Assembly (NCBI GenBank): GCA_948567375.1
Contig: OX419759.1
Location: forward strand, 59,559,493-59,623,492
DNA length: 64,000 bases
Origin: Lunularia cruciata
Lineage: Eukaryota > Streptophyta > Marchantiopsida > Lunulariales > Lunulariaceae
Direction of reading: 5' to 3'
Shown: positions 1 through 12,597 of the stretch, piece after piece
Layout: every line of letters begins with the position of its first letter
How positions within the stretch are numbered: the stretch's first letter is position 1
Made by a program: the position numbers and the translations under genes
Notes under the pieces: model-generated
Databases searched by the model: none
Seen by the model: only the letters and a program-made list of their open reading frames with translations
What the model was told of the DNA's origin: nothing

Positions 1-3000
1 TCGAGTTCACAGCTCCTGTTTTCAACTTTAAGGAACGTAAGGAGAAAGCCCTGGAACTTGAGTAAACGGTTGCCGGGTTTCTAATATTGAAACTTGAGTC
101 CCTCATTGCTTTGTCCCTCATTGCTTTCTCTTTGTAAGACTCACAGGTACTTATCAACAAGTAACTTAGGTCCAATTCATGCGAAGCTCACATACACCCC
201 ATGCTCCTTCAATTTGCTGGCATGGCTTTTGTTTTCCTCCTGCTGATATGCTTTACTTATTGACATTCTCTGAGTTCCCCTTAGCTTAGGAAGTAACCCG
301 GCTCGCCCTGCACTACAGAGCTATTACAGAAAATCTGCAAGAGGGGTACTTAATTCTCTTATTGAAACACTCCGGCACCATCAGATCGTTGATGACGCCA
401 TATTGTTACTAATTCCTCAATTGGAAACTTGAGTATCCCTGACGGCCTCACGGCCGCTTGCCAAGGTTTTCTGGTTCAAAGAAAAACCGTTTTGATTAGT
501 CCATCTTTCCGTACCAGTCGGTCAAACTTTTGCAATATGTTGCTTCTGCAATAAGACCTCTTTCTAGCTGGTATGATGATCGTGACCGGAGTTCTCAGGT
601 CTACCGGACCTTCGTGTTTCCATTTTGTGGCTAATCTCACGGATCTGGACTAAGAAGTGAAGAGCGATGCCACCCGAGTTACACTATCACCTTCCTTGTG
701 CTTGCTACAGCAACTTCATCGATATATAATTCAGCTAGACAATTCAATGCATAGCTCCTTCAAACACTGTTGACTCCGTTTGTTCTAAGCTCATAGTTTG
801 TCCGTGAAGGCGTGTTTTGAAATGAACCGCAGGCATATTTCTGAAATGTAGTCAGCAAAATCGCTTACATTGCTAATTAGAAATCTAAACCTGCCATTTT
901 CTATTCTGAGTTGCATGAGCAACTAGCTGGAAACGAATAGTGATTGATTGTTCTGACTTCCAGGGAGCCTGCCTCTCATTACGTCATTTCATGGGACTGT
1001 CAATAATCGTGTCGTTTCCTGGCTACTACAGTTGCTATCGTTTGCCATTCGTCCAGGTTAAGTACCGGATGCACGACCCATTAGAGCTTTGTCCGAGTAA
1101 ATGATCTCCACATGACATTGACCAGATGCACCCAAGAGCATTAGAGGTCTGTCCGATCAATTTTATGTGATAGAGCGAATCATTGTCAACACCTACAGGA
1201 GGAATACAAAATAATTAACTGTTCGTGCCAAGACTCGTTTTGTAAGTGTGCAAACAGCTTTGTAACAACTGTCATCTGTATCAAGAAACATATTTTGCTA
1301 AGACAGTAAGGTCACAACTTGCAGGAAAACACAGTAGCCTTTGAATTGAGTATGCATTTTCTCTCCTTCGAACTAGTTAGTACATGTTTAACAGCCTCCA
1401 TACTGCCATTCGACACACCATTGACACTGGATCATCAAGATATCTGCAGGATGTTGCTGTTGTGTAGGTGAATTCGGTGCAGATGCAACGGGGAACAGTT
1501 TTGTTACTAAATATGGATTACATAGAATTGAAGAAGATAGGTTTTGCATTTTCTTAGGACCCGAATCACTGGTGCGTAGATTGGTCAAATTGTCACTGCT
1601 GCAACGTAACTGAGACTCTAACAACTCGGTCGATATCCGTCGAGATCTGGAGATTGTGGAATGACTTCCAACATTTTGCAAGGTGTATATTGTGTCACGC
1701 TTCTACACTACTAGTAAGTGTCTTTAATCTCACTTCCAAGCACTGTTCCGTGTCAAAGATACAGTATAGTTTGGTGTACACAGTGGATTTATTCAGACGT
1801 GTAGTTCCACGACTTCCAGATTCATAAAGTGCTCAAACATGCTCATTCAGTAATCATCCCCATTTAAATCATCCTCAGCTCATTCGACCACTGCTTGTGT
1901 GACTCTCTGTATGGGTGTAACTGCAGCTGACGTCTGTATGGCAGAGACCAATCGGTTAATTTTGCACACTGAAAGTAGATAGGAAAAGCAGCTGTATGCA
2001 CACACTGTGCACCAGGAATCATACGAAGGGACCGAACAGCGTTTCAGGTACGAAACAGAAATAGAAACTTAGAACTATGCGCATTTGGCATTCGACTGAT
2101 GAACTTTGTTCTTCTTTTCATGTGAAGATGTAAGTCTTGCCACAGACTTCTGAGTGAGAAATCAGAATTGCAACATAGACGGAAGGGCCAAAATTTCCAT
2201 GGATGACTATGAGTTACTAAGAGTGTCAATATTTTATGTGTATAGCAGTAATAGAGAAGGCTGATAAAGAACTCACTCCTCTTTGGTCCAAAGTAAGAGA
2301 AAGCAGATACCCTGGCATGTCACAGCTGCTGTGGGGACCCTGAACCGGAAGTCCTGGTCAAGGATATCGGCATACTCAGACTAAGGGGCTTGAATGTGTC
2401 AACGTACCACTTCAGAGCAACTCAACTCTGCAAGCAAAACTACAAAAGTCTTATCAGCACCCGCCACCTTGTTGTTTAACGGCACACTCATTTGCCACAC
2501 CATCAACATCCGTGCTTGTTTTGAAAGTACTCCTCTAGCTGGGAATGTTTCCACATTGTTGGCCCCAGGCTTTATAGGCAATCATAACCGGGGAAAGGTC
2601 TCACTACAAAACTTTGTGCTCAGCGTTTACAGGCAACCACAGTCGGGATGTCATTATGGAACGGGAGGTCCAAATTCTAACATTTCTTATTATTGCCTAC
2701 CAGCATGATGTAAGATGTCTTAGATCAGCGAACGCGAAGTTGGACCACAGTGTGGCGCACTCAAGCAACGAAGTTCCATGGTGGAAAATTGGGCTATGAA
2801 ACAATGACAACACGCATTTTACTTAGAAGAAGACGAGAAAGTTGAATCAAAGCCTACCAAATGTTGAACTCAAAGTCAAGTCGTAAGGAGAACTATTGAA
2901 AACCAAACGAGGAGAACGATTAAGAAACAAAAAGGGAGAACGATGCGGGTTTGTTTGACACCTTCAGCAAGTGGACACGCAAAGTCAACATTCTACTGGT

Positions 3001-4557
3001 CATGAGTGTGACTCTTATTACATAGTTTACCACTCAGTTGGACCGAATTCAAGAGAAGGATATAGAATTTTAATCATACCTTATCTCCTGTTCACACTCT
3101 TTCTTGAGACAACTGAGGCTACGGAACTACCAAACAGATTCAGAGGAGCAGATGCGTATGCAGTGTTGTTTACTGCTGAAAGAAAATGATCAAGGCAGTG
3201 AACAGTACTCACCTGGGAATCCAGGAGTGAATTGCATAGCCGTATGGGCTCCGCGATTGGCTGCTAGTGGTATCATAGTGAACAGTAGCGGGATCTGGAG
3301 AGGGAAGGGAAAGGAAAGGCGAGTGGTGAATAGGTAAAACCCAAAATTGACCACCAGGTCGTTTCTGGTGATCACTGTTGAATTGATGGGGGTTTCAAGT
3401 TGAAAAATCGAGAATAAAACAACCTCTTCCTCCACCTGTGGGTCGTTTCGTGCATGCTTACAGAAGTAAACGGTCATCCCCGGTTTCAAGCAGATACAAT
3501 CCATAGACGACCACTTCTCTCCCTTGAGTTTAACGTCCCAACTAATTCCAAGTTTGACAACAGTTCTTACCCTGGGAGGCTCGTGACTCAAAGCTCCGGT
3601 GACCTTCCACGAAACTCAAGCACCGTACATCTTCTGCAAAGGTCAATCTCTTCACTTTCCTGATGGTTGTAAATTACCGATACTCGCAGGCAGATATTTC
3701 TCGGCTAGTAGTAAAGCTAAATTTGCTGGATGCTCTCAACCTTCCGGTTCATCTATCAACTATATACTAATGCTTCTTATGAGTTGGAAAATATTTAGAT
3801 ACCGACATGCGTATGACTCTTTGCCAACATATGTATATATGACTCTGATTCTGTACTTAAAATACCTACAGAATCATGACGCGTTGCCATCATATCTAAT
3901 CAGATTTTTACAAGTTGTGGAATTACACACATGCTATCTGTGCACAGATAAATCTTTATATCTTCCGGATGGAGTGAACTTGTTTCTCTACATCACCCAC
4001 TGCTATTGTGTACTGGATCAATCATGTTGCTCCAGCACACATGCAGTGAATACGAATAACCAATATAATTGATTTCCGGTGCTGGAAAGATAGAACCTGA
4101 TACTTTGGCCGCAGAAATGTTATAGCAATTCTGAGTACTATGCACGCAGATATGGGTACTGTTGTTCAACGTGACGTGAATTGAGAGAAATTAAGTGGAA
4201 ACGAAGTCCACGGGGTGGTTAGCGACTATGACGTGATTTGATTCCCACCGAAGAATATTGCGATCAGAGATGAGGACAAAAGCAGCCAAAGACTAGGAAG
4301 GCAAGCAGACACTTTTATGTAGCTATCTCTCGTGTAAGCTCTCTCGGCTCAGAGTGAACCCAAAGAGATATAACACTCCTATAGAGTGCAAAGAGAGTTC
4401 CTCTCCTTAAAGGAGCCCATACTTGCTACTACCTTTCCTATCGATAGATCGATTTTCAAGAACACTCGCGAATTCATTTATACGTCGAGAAGTAAGCTGT
4501 TTGTGGTTGCTTCCTTCCATCCAACCTCGCTTTGCAGCAGCTTCTTCGTTTTCTTGC
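1..4557. other. Spacer upstream of the dehydrogenase gene
   Basis: No convincing gene is seen here. The longest open frames (1388-1681 minus, 3190-3591 minus, 3599-4072 plus) show no recognised domain and no chain of exons with conserved splice phases. The last few hundred bases presumably hold the promoter and 5' leader of the dehydrogenase gene that starts at 4558, but no clear TATA box could be assigned. Confidence 0.5.
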
Positions 4558-7299
4558 ATGACTTCTCCGTGGGATACGTACCGGGCTTGCGGGATCAACA
4601 CTATGAAGAAAGACAGACAACGAAACACAGCTGAGGGTGCTACCGAGGGGATCGACGCCACAGGACTTATTGCGATCGTTACAGGTGAATTTTCCTTCTT
4701 ATTAGTGAACAGCCTGTACGGATTCTGCGAGGTGTGAAGCCGGTGGTTGAGTTTGTGACTCTTTGTCCAAGATTGAGCGGCAATTGAGTACCTTCTGTCT
4801 GTGTTGGCAAGCCCAAGAGGGAGGGTTCAGGAGATTTTCGAGTGGCGCCAATTCAGCAGCGGGGGCTGGTCGATTGATTATGAACTAACTACATGAATTG
4901 GACTCATCTGCAAATCGATCTGAGTAGTCAATTAGTTACAGCTTCTGTTGGTAGCACCCCCTGACAATCGTTCGGGCTCAACAGCGCACTGATTCTCCAG
5001 CTTTTAGCCGTATCAAATTGGACTCTGATTATCATTTTCAAAATCGGCGGATTCTTTGGATCTTTCCTTCCTTGGGACTTTAACAAACTAAAGAAAGAGC
5101 TACTGATTGAGCAGCAGCCTGCTGAAATCAGGAACTTATGGGAAATTGAGCAAATTTGATAATCTGGGATCAGAGAATGATGTGGAGAATAACATCTAGA
5201 ATGGGTTGCACTGAAATTGGGTAAAATGGAGGTTTGTAGAGAATCTGTGCCAGGTGTTCTTTGGTTGACCTCTGAATTGTGGGTGCAGGTGGTACAAGTG
5301 GAGTAGGATTAGAAACAGTTCGTATACTGGCTTTGCGAGGAGCTTACGTATTCATAGCTTCCCGCAACTATGAAAACTATGAAGCTGCTAAGGAGAAGAT
5401 CCTGGACCAACATCCCGAAGCCCAGATTGATTATCTCGAACTCGACCTCGCCTCCCTGGCTTCAGTCAGGAAGGCTGCTGCAGAGTTTCTGGCTATGAAG
5501 CTTCCTCTCAATATTCTAGTGTAAGACTTGAACTGTGGGCTGAGCTCTGTGAGAATCTTTCCATTTATTGATACTATTTGACAAGCAACTTCTCCAAAGG
5601 GAAACTGCAAACGCTTTTTTCAGTGTTGCATCTTCCATATCTGTTGTAAAATGGGTCTAGGAGGACACTGGTGGTCTGCAAAAGGGCTCTAGTAGGCTCA
5701 GAAAATAGTTGGTATTTACGATTTGTTGCTCCCTAAGTCTCGGGTTGTTCATCAATGTGGTCACATACCTGTCCTCGCTCTTTGTGTCCAGAAATAATGC
5801 AGGTATCATGATGGTCCCGCACCAGCTTTCCCAGGACGGCATTGAGCTGCAATTCGCAACAAACTACTTAGGTGGATATTTCTTCTGAACAGAGCTTGGC
5901 ACTCTTTGCTGCTGAAGGTCAGCTTGACGAGTTACCAACGGAAGGTAGTGTGCAGTAACTATAAGGACAGTTTCGATCTAAGAGGATGAAGATTACTGAG
6001 ATGTGAATTTGCGTTAATTCCACAGGTCATTGGTTGTTCACAAACCTTCTGCTGAATAATATGAAGAAGGCATCCGAATCTGGAATTCAAGGGAGGATTG
6101 TGGACGTCGCCTCCTCCTTTCAACTCACCTATAAAGGTGGCATACGATTTGATAATATCAACGACAAGGGAGGGTTAGTTTCTTGTTTCAACCTTGTCAT
6201 CGTTGTTAATACTTTTAATGTGCCAATGGCTTTCTCCGATCAGCAATTCCATTGAAACTCTTGGTTAAGTAGGTCAGCTGAGCAAGTACCTTATTGTGTT
6301 TCAGATATAGTCCATACTACGCTTACGGGCAATCAAAAGTTGCAAACATTCTTCATGTTAAGGAACTCACTGCTCGCCTCGAGGTAACATTTCTGGCAAC
6401 TTTCTCCATACTCCCAAAATATTGGACATTCACGTGGTATACAAATATGCTTTGTTTTGATGAGCTTTTAATCATCGCTATCTCGTGGGAAGAACAGGCA
6501 TCAGGTGCCAACGTGACGATCAACGCATGTCATCCGGGTTCTACTTTCATAGGTCTTCAACGGCATCTCCCTAGATATCTTACAGGTAAAGTCGTTGGCT
6601 GTCGTTATGGCTTGCTTCAGTGTCAAGCAGAACAGCAAAATTTGTAGAGCAGATCGAGTAGCAACTCCTCCTAGGTGAGGACATAAATTCATAATAACTT
6701 GTAAACTTCCTCGTTGACCTGGAGGATATATGCTCTGAATCATGTTAAACTGGACATATCTCTTGCTATGGCATGACAACTTTGGACTTGGGAAAAACTT
6801 TTGACGAGTGCTCTTTACCCTAACTTACAGGTGCTGTCAAGCTGTTCAGTGGCATTTTGTGGAAGACCCCTGCACAGGCATGGCCCATCTTCACTTCTGA
6901 ACGCTGATATTGGATTCATTTCCTGTTTACCTTTTGTTTCCGAGTTCAGGATGCAGTAGATGTTTCAAGTGATGACATGGTAAGACAAAGAAGTACCCAC
7001 TTTAACGCATGCCTGTGCTGATCTTCTATGATCTATTGCAGGGAGCAGCAACACAATGTTATTTGGCTTTAAGCCCCGAACTAAACGGAGTTAGTGGAGA
7101 GTACTTTTGCAACCTGAAAGTGTCAGAGCCTGTGGAGATCGCGACGGATCCTGACTTGGCAAGGAAACTGTGGGATTTCACAGTCAACCTTACTTGCACA
7201 TCACAAGAGCACAACCGAGAGGGAAACATCACTATTACTGGAGTAGAGTATGATATCAACAACTACGAAAGGATTAGACCATTTTCTCCTCGATCTTGA
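4558..7299 (+). CDS. TIC32-like short-chain dehydrogenase/reductase, 8 exons
   Basis: NAD(P)-dependent oxidoreductase of the classical SDR superfamily, closest in pattern to plant TIC32/retinol-dehydrogenase-like proteins (a family that includes a chloroplast inner-envelope member; substrate unknown). Exons: 4558-4684, 5289-5520, 5792-5871, 6026-6173, 6305-6383, 6498-6585, 6831-6877, 7042-7299; all phases join, giving 352 aa. Visible motifs: cofactor loop TGGTSGVG (residues 42-49), NNAG (121-124), a serine pair after RIVDVA (about 176), active-site YGQSK (203-207), and the family C-terminal stretch GAATQCYLAL. The start is the ATG at 4558, which gives the family N-terminus ending in GIDATGLIAIVTG. 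The intron after 6877 begins with GC rather than GT. A 30-nt in-frame microexon (6950-6979) with good flanking sites may be included, giving 362 aa. The neighbouring RPAC1 gene converges on it. The C-terminal tail of about 40 residues is not conserved to my knowledge. Confidence 0.93.
6950..6979 (+). other. Candidate 30-nt in-frame microexon of the SDR gene
   Basis: Lies between SDR exons 7 and 8. It is preceded by a pyrimidine-rich tract ending in CAG and followed by the donor ATG|GTAAGA, and encodes ten residues (DAVDVSSDDM) without shifting frame. Family members normally join the flanking residues directly, so it may be an alternative or lineage-specific exon. Confidence 0.4.
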
Positions 7300-9924
7300 A
7301 ATAAATTTAGAGCTAAAATCTGGAGGGGTGAAAGAATAGCTGGAGACGGGGCTGAGAACTTGTGACCGAACTGCAGATCAATCCCTGGCAAAAGAGCTCC
7401 CAACTTCATAGTTGTACGCCCAATCAGAGAACTTGACAAGAGAACTGCAGGCCAAATATTGGTGATGCTTAATGGCTCCCAATGTGGACTTGACGCTCCA
7501 TCAGAAAGCAGATATTAAGGACAGTCCAGATTAAGCTCAGGTTTGGAGTGTTAGAAATGTGAATATCATCTAGCTGTACATATATTCGAACCATCATATG
7601 TTCCCCTACGTTGCTACGAAGCTATTAGAGCCTGTATGATGTTGAAAAGCTACTCAGTTGAGGTCGAGTGGAGCGTTTGTACAATCTCTTAGTAAGAAGT
7701 TATCCAGCTCCGGCCCATCGGACATTGTCATGTACATCAAGAAGACACACCTGTAGTGGTGGGGATTCCAGATAGGTGGCCCCAGCCGAATTGTGTTTTT
7801 TATTTGTGAGGATGGCCAAAGTGCACTGGACATCTGTCCATGATCCTCCTTTTCTATGTTTGGTCTTCATAATCCGAAAAAAGATAGACTCACTTTATAC
7901 TTATTGCTACAAAATGCGATCGACATCTAGTGCTCCTTTGGAGCCGTGGATGCTTGAATAACAAAGTAATAATACAATAATTATGGGTTCTCTATCACTG
8001 TTAGTCGTAAAGAACTTTAAACTTACCAATCATTTGTAAGAGGCTTTAATCAGGTATGAGGCACCATCGGAGATCGAGGACGTCAACAAATATACACACA
8101 ATGCTCTAAAATTTTTTATCATTCCTGAGCTCCTCGAAAGTAGTAAGCCTTAGTTCAGTAAAGCACCTGGACATAAAATGCTTCTGTATCCTGGAATCAT
8201 TCGGACATCAATCTCTAAAACCTCTACTATGTCCCAAAAACTATGCTGGAGGAATCAAACAAAGATACACACATTTATCCACTTTATCATGATCCACAGA
8301 CATCAATGCAAGGCGAGGAAGGACACCGTTATTAGCCTCCATAGTTAAATTCCACGAGCCCAAGAAAGCTGACGATTCTCAAGTAGAAGAGGACAGCGAA
8401 GCGGACGAAACGTAGAGCTCCGAAAGCTATGTAGTTCCAGGTAACAGCTACTACTGTGTTTAATCCTTAAATTAGTTCTGAAACCAGAACACAAGGAAGA
8501 TTGTCAGCACGCTGCGAGAAAAATCTCAAGACACGACCTCCCACGATGGCACCGATTGCCGATCATTACAGGTGTAATTCACAGCAACTCATCCTACATA
8601 CAGTCCCCAACAATGTCATGCTTCTCCCATGTGTCCACCAAGCATCTGGGTCGAACTGTACTCTGGAACATATGAGGGCAAATGTGATGGGACGAGACAA
8701 CAATTTCAAACACACCGGAAGATCCTAATAGAGATTTGGAATGACCTTGATTACGCCATCCAGTATTGTCATCCAACTCGACGATTGCCATGATTCCAGA
8801 TACTTTGGGACACCTTGGCCAATTACCAAGTTACGAGGTAGTACATGTAAGGCGTGGGCAGGCTGTGAACACAAAAGTACGTGTCAAGTATGCAAACGGT
8901 CCTTTTACTTTTAAGAAACCCGGCTAAGAAATTAATCGGTTAAGAAAAGCCCTCTTCAGTGTAGATCCTCGGCCTGTCACTCGACGTTGGGCCTACATGT
9001 AAAATGGGAGGGTGCACAGGATCCACAATTGGAGTTGGTCTTAACTCCCGGGTGCAATGTCACAAGTCAAGCTGGCAGTTACAGTAGCAGATGGTGGACA
9101 ATTTGTATCCGAACCAAGCTGAATCTGGGTCCTGTCTTACGCTTATTCCCTGATACGCGCAGTGTAGGCATAAACAGAACTCCATAAACCTGGTGTTTAG
9201 CCAGATAATACTACGCCGGAACACCCGGGACTGTTCACGTAGCTAGAGATTTGACACTAGCTAGACTGAAGCGATGTGCGGGTCAGATTAAAACGAAGTC
9301 TTTCCCAGCGCTCTGTACTCCACCTGTGACCTGTGAAATATTGTTTCGGCTTCATTAACGTGCTGCCGTTGACGTGCATCTCCGGCTTTCTTCCCCAGGC
9401 CACTAGGGCGAAAATGCCTAATTAACACAAGGTAGTATGCATCTGTTTCTGTACTCTTTGCCAAAGGTCTACAACCTAAAATCACAGCAGACTATCATCT
9501 GTTCACGCAACTCGGTACAATACTCCTATCTCAAAAGTAATCCTCATCAGTTCCTGCCCAACAAAACATCGGAATCCTACTTGTAAACAGGACTAAATCT
9601 GGTACCGAGACGTTCATTACCACATGTTACTCGAGTTCTGGAGCCCGTGGAAACAGCAAAATATTCCTTTCATGGAACGAGAATCCAGATTAAGATTGAT
9701 CATGACGCAGTTACCCTCCCAATTGGACCTGTCGTGGTAACTCGTCCTGCAGAAAAGGGCTCCAGTCCTATCGGGTAATGCAAAAGTGATGTTTAACCAT
9801 GACGTGTGGTGATGAAGGACGACATATTTTAGAGCTTAAGCATACATGGTTTTCGAAGCGGTGGAAGCATTCATATTGTATAGAATAAATGGGCAACAAT
9901 TTACAAGTCGTGATGTATTTCTTG
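7300..9924. other. Convergent spacer between SDR and RPAC1
   Basis: Holds the 3' ends of two converging genes. An AATAAA-like signal follows the SDR stop directly (about 7301-7306). Nothing else recognisable; the short open frames at 7776, 8501, 8987 and 9288 lack domain similarity. Confidence 0.5.
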
Positions 9925-12597
9925 CTATGATAATTCGGTCACTATACGTTGACACTTATCAATGAGAATTTTAATCGCCTCAGTAAAGAGTACATTCGGG
10001 GGGAGAGCCCCGGTTGACTCGATCGTGACTGCACATTTCATGAAATCAACAGAATGAGTGGTTAGTCCTATCCACACAAAAGCACAGAGTCGTTAAAAAC
10101 ATGAATGGTGGTAACAGAAGTGGATGTGCATACATATAAAATGCTCCTTGAGACGCCGCAAAGACACTCGCTTCTCCCATTCTTCTCCTCTTACACACTC
10201 CCTACAGAGCGTACAGTCTCTTGGTCTGGCGACTTTAACCTTTTTATTCCCTGTAAATAAGAGCACCACTTCAGCGATTTCCAGCACACTTGCCATCCAT
10301 GGATACATTCAAGAAGCACCCACAATGAATTGGTCCCTTTATTTAGACTCGTGAAGCAACTGGTTCCTTAACTTAGCAGGTCGTGGGTTAGGATAGAGAA
10401 TGCGGAGTGACAATGAAGGTGAAATACATTGTCAGTACGTTCCAGTTACCACGACGGTAGCTAATGGAAGAACATACCTCTCCCAAAATCTTCGATGTCA
10501 AAAACTCTCGCAGGGCACTTGGTAACAAGTTCTTCCGCAAGATCACCTTCCAGGTCCTCAGTTAGAATGATCTGAACAGAAGTCAAGTACTAGGGAGGTT
10601 AGGAAGTGCCTAATTATTTCCGAAACCTTCTCCAATGAAGAGGTGACCTCCATTTCATTTGCAACATCAACCAATTTCTGGAGTGATGTCCGAAGTACTA
10701 TTGGATTATCGTGCCAAATTTAAAAGGAGAAGCCGGTTTTTTCGAGTGTGAGCTTATGCTGGGGGCACAAACTCCGGCATATTTTAGCAACAACGTTTCA
10801 TTGTCAACTGACTTTGAATTACCTCTGGGTGCATTCGGTATCTTGCTGTCGCAACTGGAGACCATTTGGCATGAGTTTTCCCAATACCTTTTACGGCGTG
10901 ACACTCGAGCTCCATTGCCTGTTGACATCCATATTTCCCTACTTTAGATCTTAGTTAAAGTTAGTTAATCTTAATATGGCAGCAGTACCTTCAAACGCAT
11001 TTGGACGAGAGGGGGTGATGATGGAAGACAACCAGCTTACTTGACCAGGTCGAAGCTTTGCAAGAGTGATGTCTGGATACCGCGAACAGATTTGGTTACT
11101 GGCAAACTCAGGCATTGTGTCCTGACTAATACCAAATGCCGTAAACTTAGTCTTGTTGTCGAAGGGCATCTCACTTCCTTCGGGTAACCACTTCAACTGA
11201 TCCGATTTTACTACAGAAATTAAGCCACGGTGTTAGTATGCCTTCACCATTTGTGATCCCTCTTTACATCGGCATTCCGGCCTTTCAATGCAAAAGGCAT
11301 GTAACCCTCTATACTCGTGTGGGGGACAAAGCTCGAGCTCTCCACGTCCGCTTATTCTGAGTCTTGGAAGAAAGAAATCGTGAGAGATGTGAAAATATTC
11401 GATAGCAGAAGTACCTGAGGCATTACTAACTCGATCGCCTTTCCGAGTGCAGACCACGTTAAGTTTGAAAACGATGGTATTCTTCTCGCTAGCATTTTCA
11501 TCCTCTACAAGACACACTTTCATTAGATGCTCTCACTACATTTCATATACTGATGACTATCTACAAGGGAAACCAATTTTGCAGGCGACCCCCACATGAA
11601 GTCAATGATACAACTGTCCTGCACATCCGTAAAAGAAAGCTGATGATATTTGTATAACACATCAAAGTTCCTCATACCCATGATAGGGTGGAGACCACAG
11701 ATAATTACCTGCCTTATATTCAAAAAGGCGTGGGTCTGCTTTAATAGGTACCATTCCAAGACGATGAGCCAACACTTCGTCTTGAATGACAGAAGTATTG
11801 TTGGCAATGAACACCTTCTCTATTGCCATTGTTGGGACCTGCAAAAGTACCCCTTTTCTTAGCTATCAGAGGGGATATCCCACAACGAATGGTTTCTTTT
11901 CCGTTGTAACTAGCAGCTTCAGAACAACGGTAGTTTATATACTTTGAGTGACAACTTTTAGCCATACTGAGTTGTGATTCAACACACTACAGGGAGGCAC
12001 TCAGCGGACGTGATAAAATGTGGGGACTATTCAGAGCACCACAAAAGCTGTGCGTTATTTCCTCCCAGAACTGAGTAGTGAATCCCTGTACTTTGAGAAA
12101 ATCTCTACACTTGTGTCTGACTGCTAAGAATGGAGAAGTCAATTTCCTCACTAACCTCGGCAAGTAAAATTCTGCGGAATGCGTTCGCCAGAGCAGCATC
12201 AATTCCGATCATGTCAAACTCCATATCATCTTCTTTCATGTACTTAATCTCCACTTTGAGATTCTTCTTAAAATCCTCAAGGCGAAGACTATTGTCCACT
12301 CCGTACGCCATATACGCTCCTGAATACTGCACCGACTCGGTCTGCATTCATTCATTAGCTTCACCGTGAGGAAAGCCGCAGCAGCACCTCTCAGTCTCCT
12401 ACGAAAGCCTAAGAAAAAAAGGGCAGCAAAATTCTAACCCGACCAACAAAACCACTACTCAGAGAACCTACATATGAAGGAGCATCTGCTGCACAAACAA
12501 CCCGCGTCCGTTGCAATTCGAGATGTGCAGGCAGCTCGCCCTTGGGCAGATCCGGGAAATCCATCACCGATTGTCGGCCCTTCATCTTGTACTCCAA
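9925..12597 (-). CDS. RPAC1: RNA polymerases I and III subunit RPAC1 (AC40), 9 exons
   Basis: Alpha-like subunit shared by RNA polymerases I and III, which pairs with AC19 to seed enzyme assembly in the nucleus. Exons in transcript order: 12597-12472, 12341-12156, 11838-11709, 11504-11415, 11210-11041, 10918-10823, 10571-10478, 10250-10134, 10028-9925. Every junction has GT-AG ends and matching phase; the product is 370 aa, normal for the family. The dimerisation motif [18 protein letters not shown] begins near residue 83, followed by [25 protein letters not shown] in two adjoining parts of exon 3. The insert domain is followed by the highly conserved segment [18 protein letters not shown], the cysteine cluster [11 protein letters not shown] (about 306-316) and the terminal [11 protein letters not shown]. 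The start ATG at 12597 is the first in frame; later in-frame ATGs are possible. The N-terminal 40 residues vary between species. Confidence 0.96.

Noticed and set aside
3599-4072. 157-codon plus-strand ORF
   Set aside because: No recognised motif, AT-rich tail, and no neighbouring exons with compatible phases.
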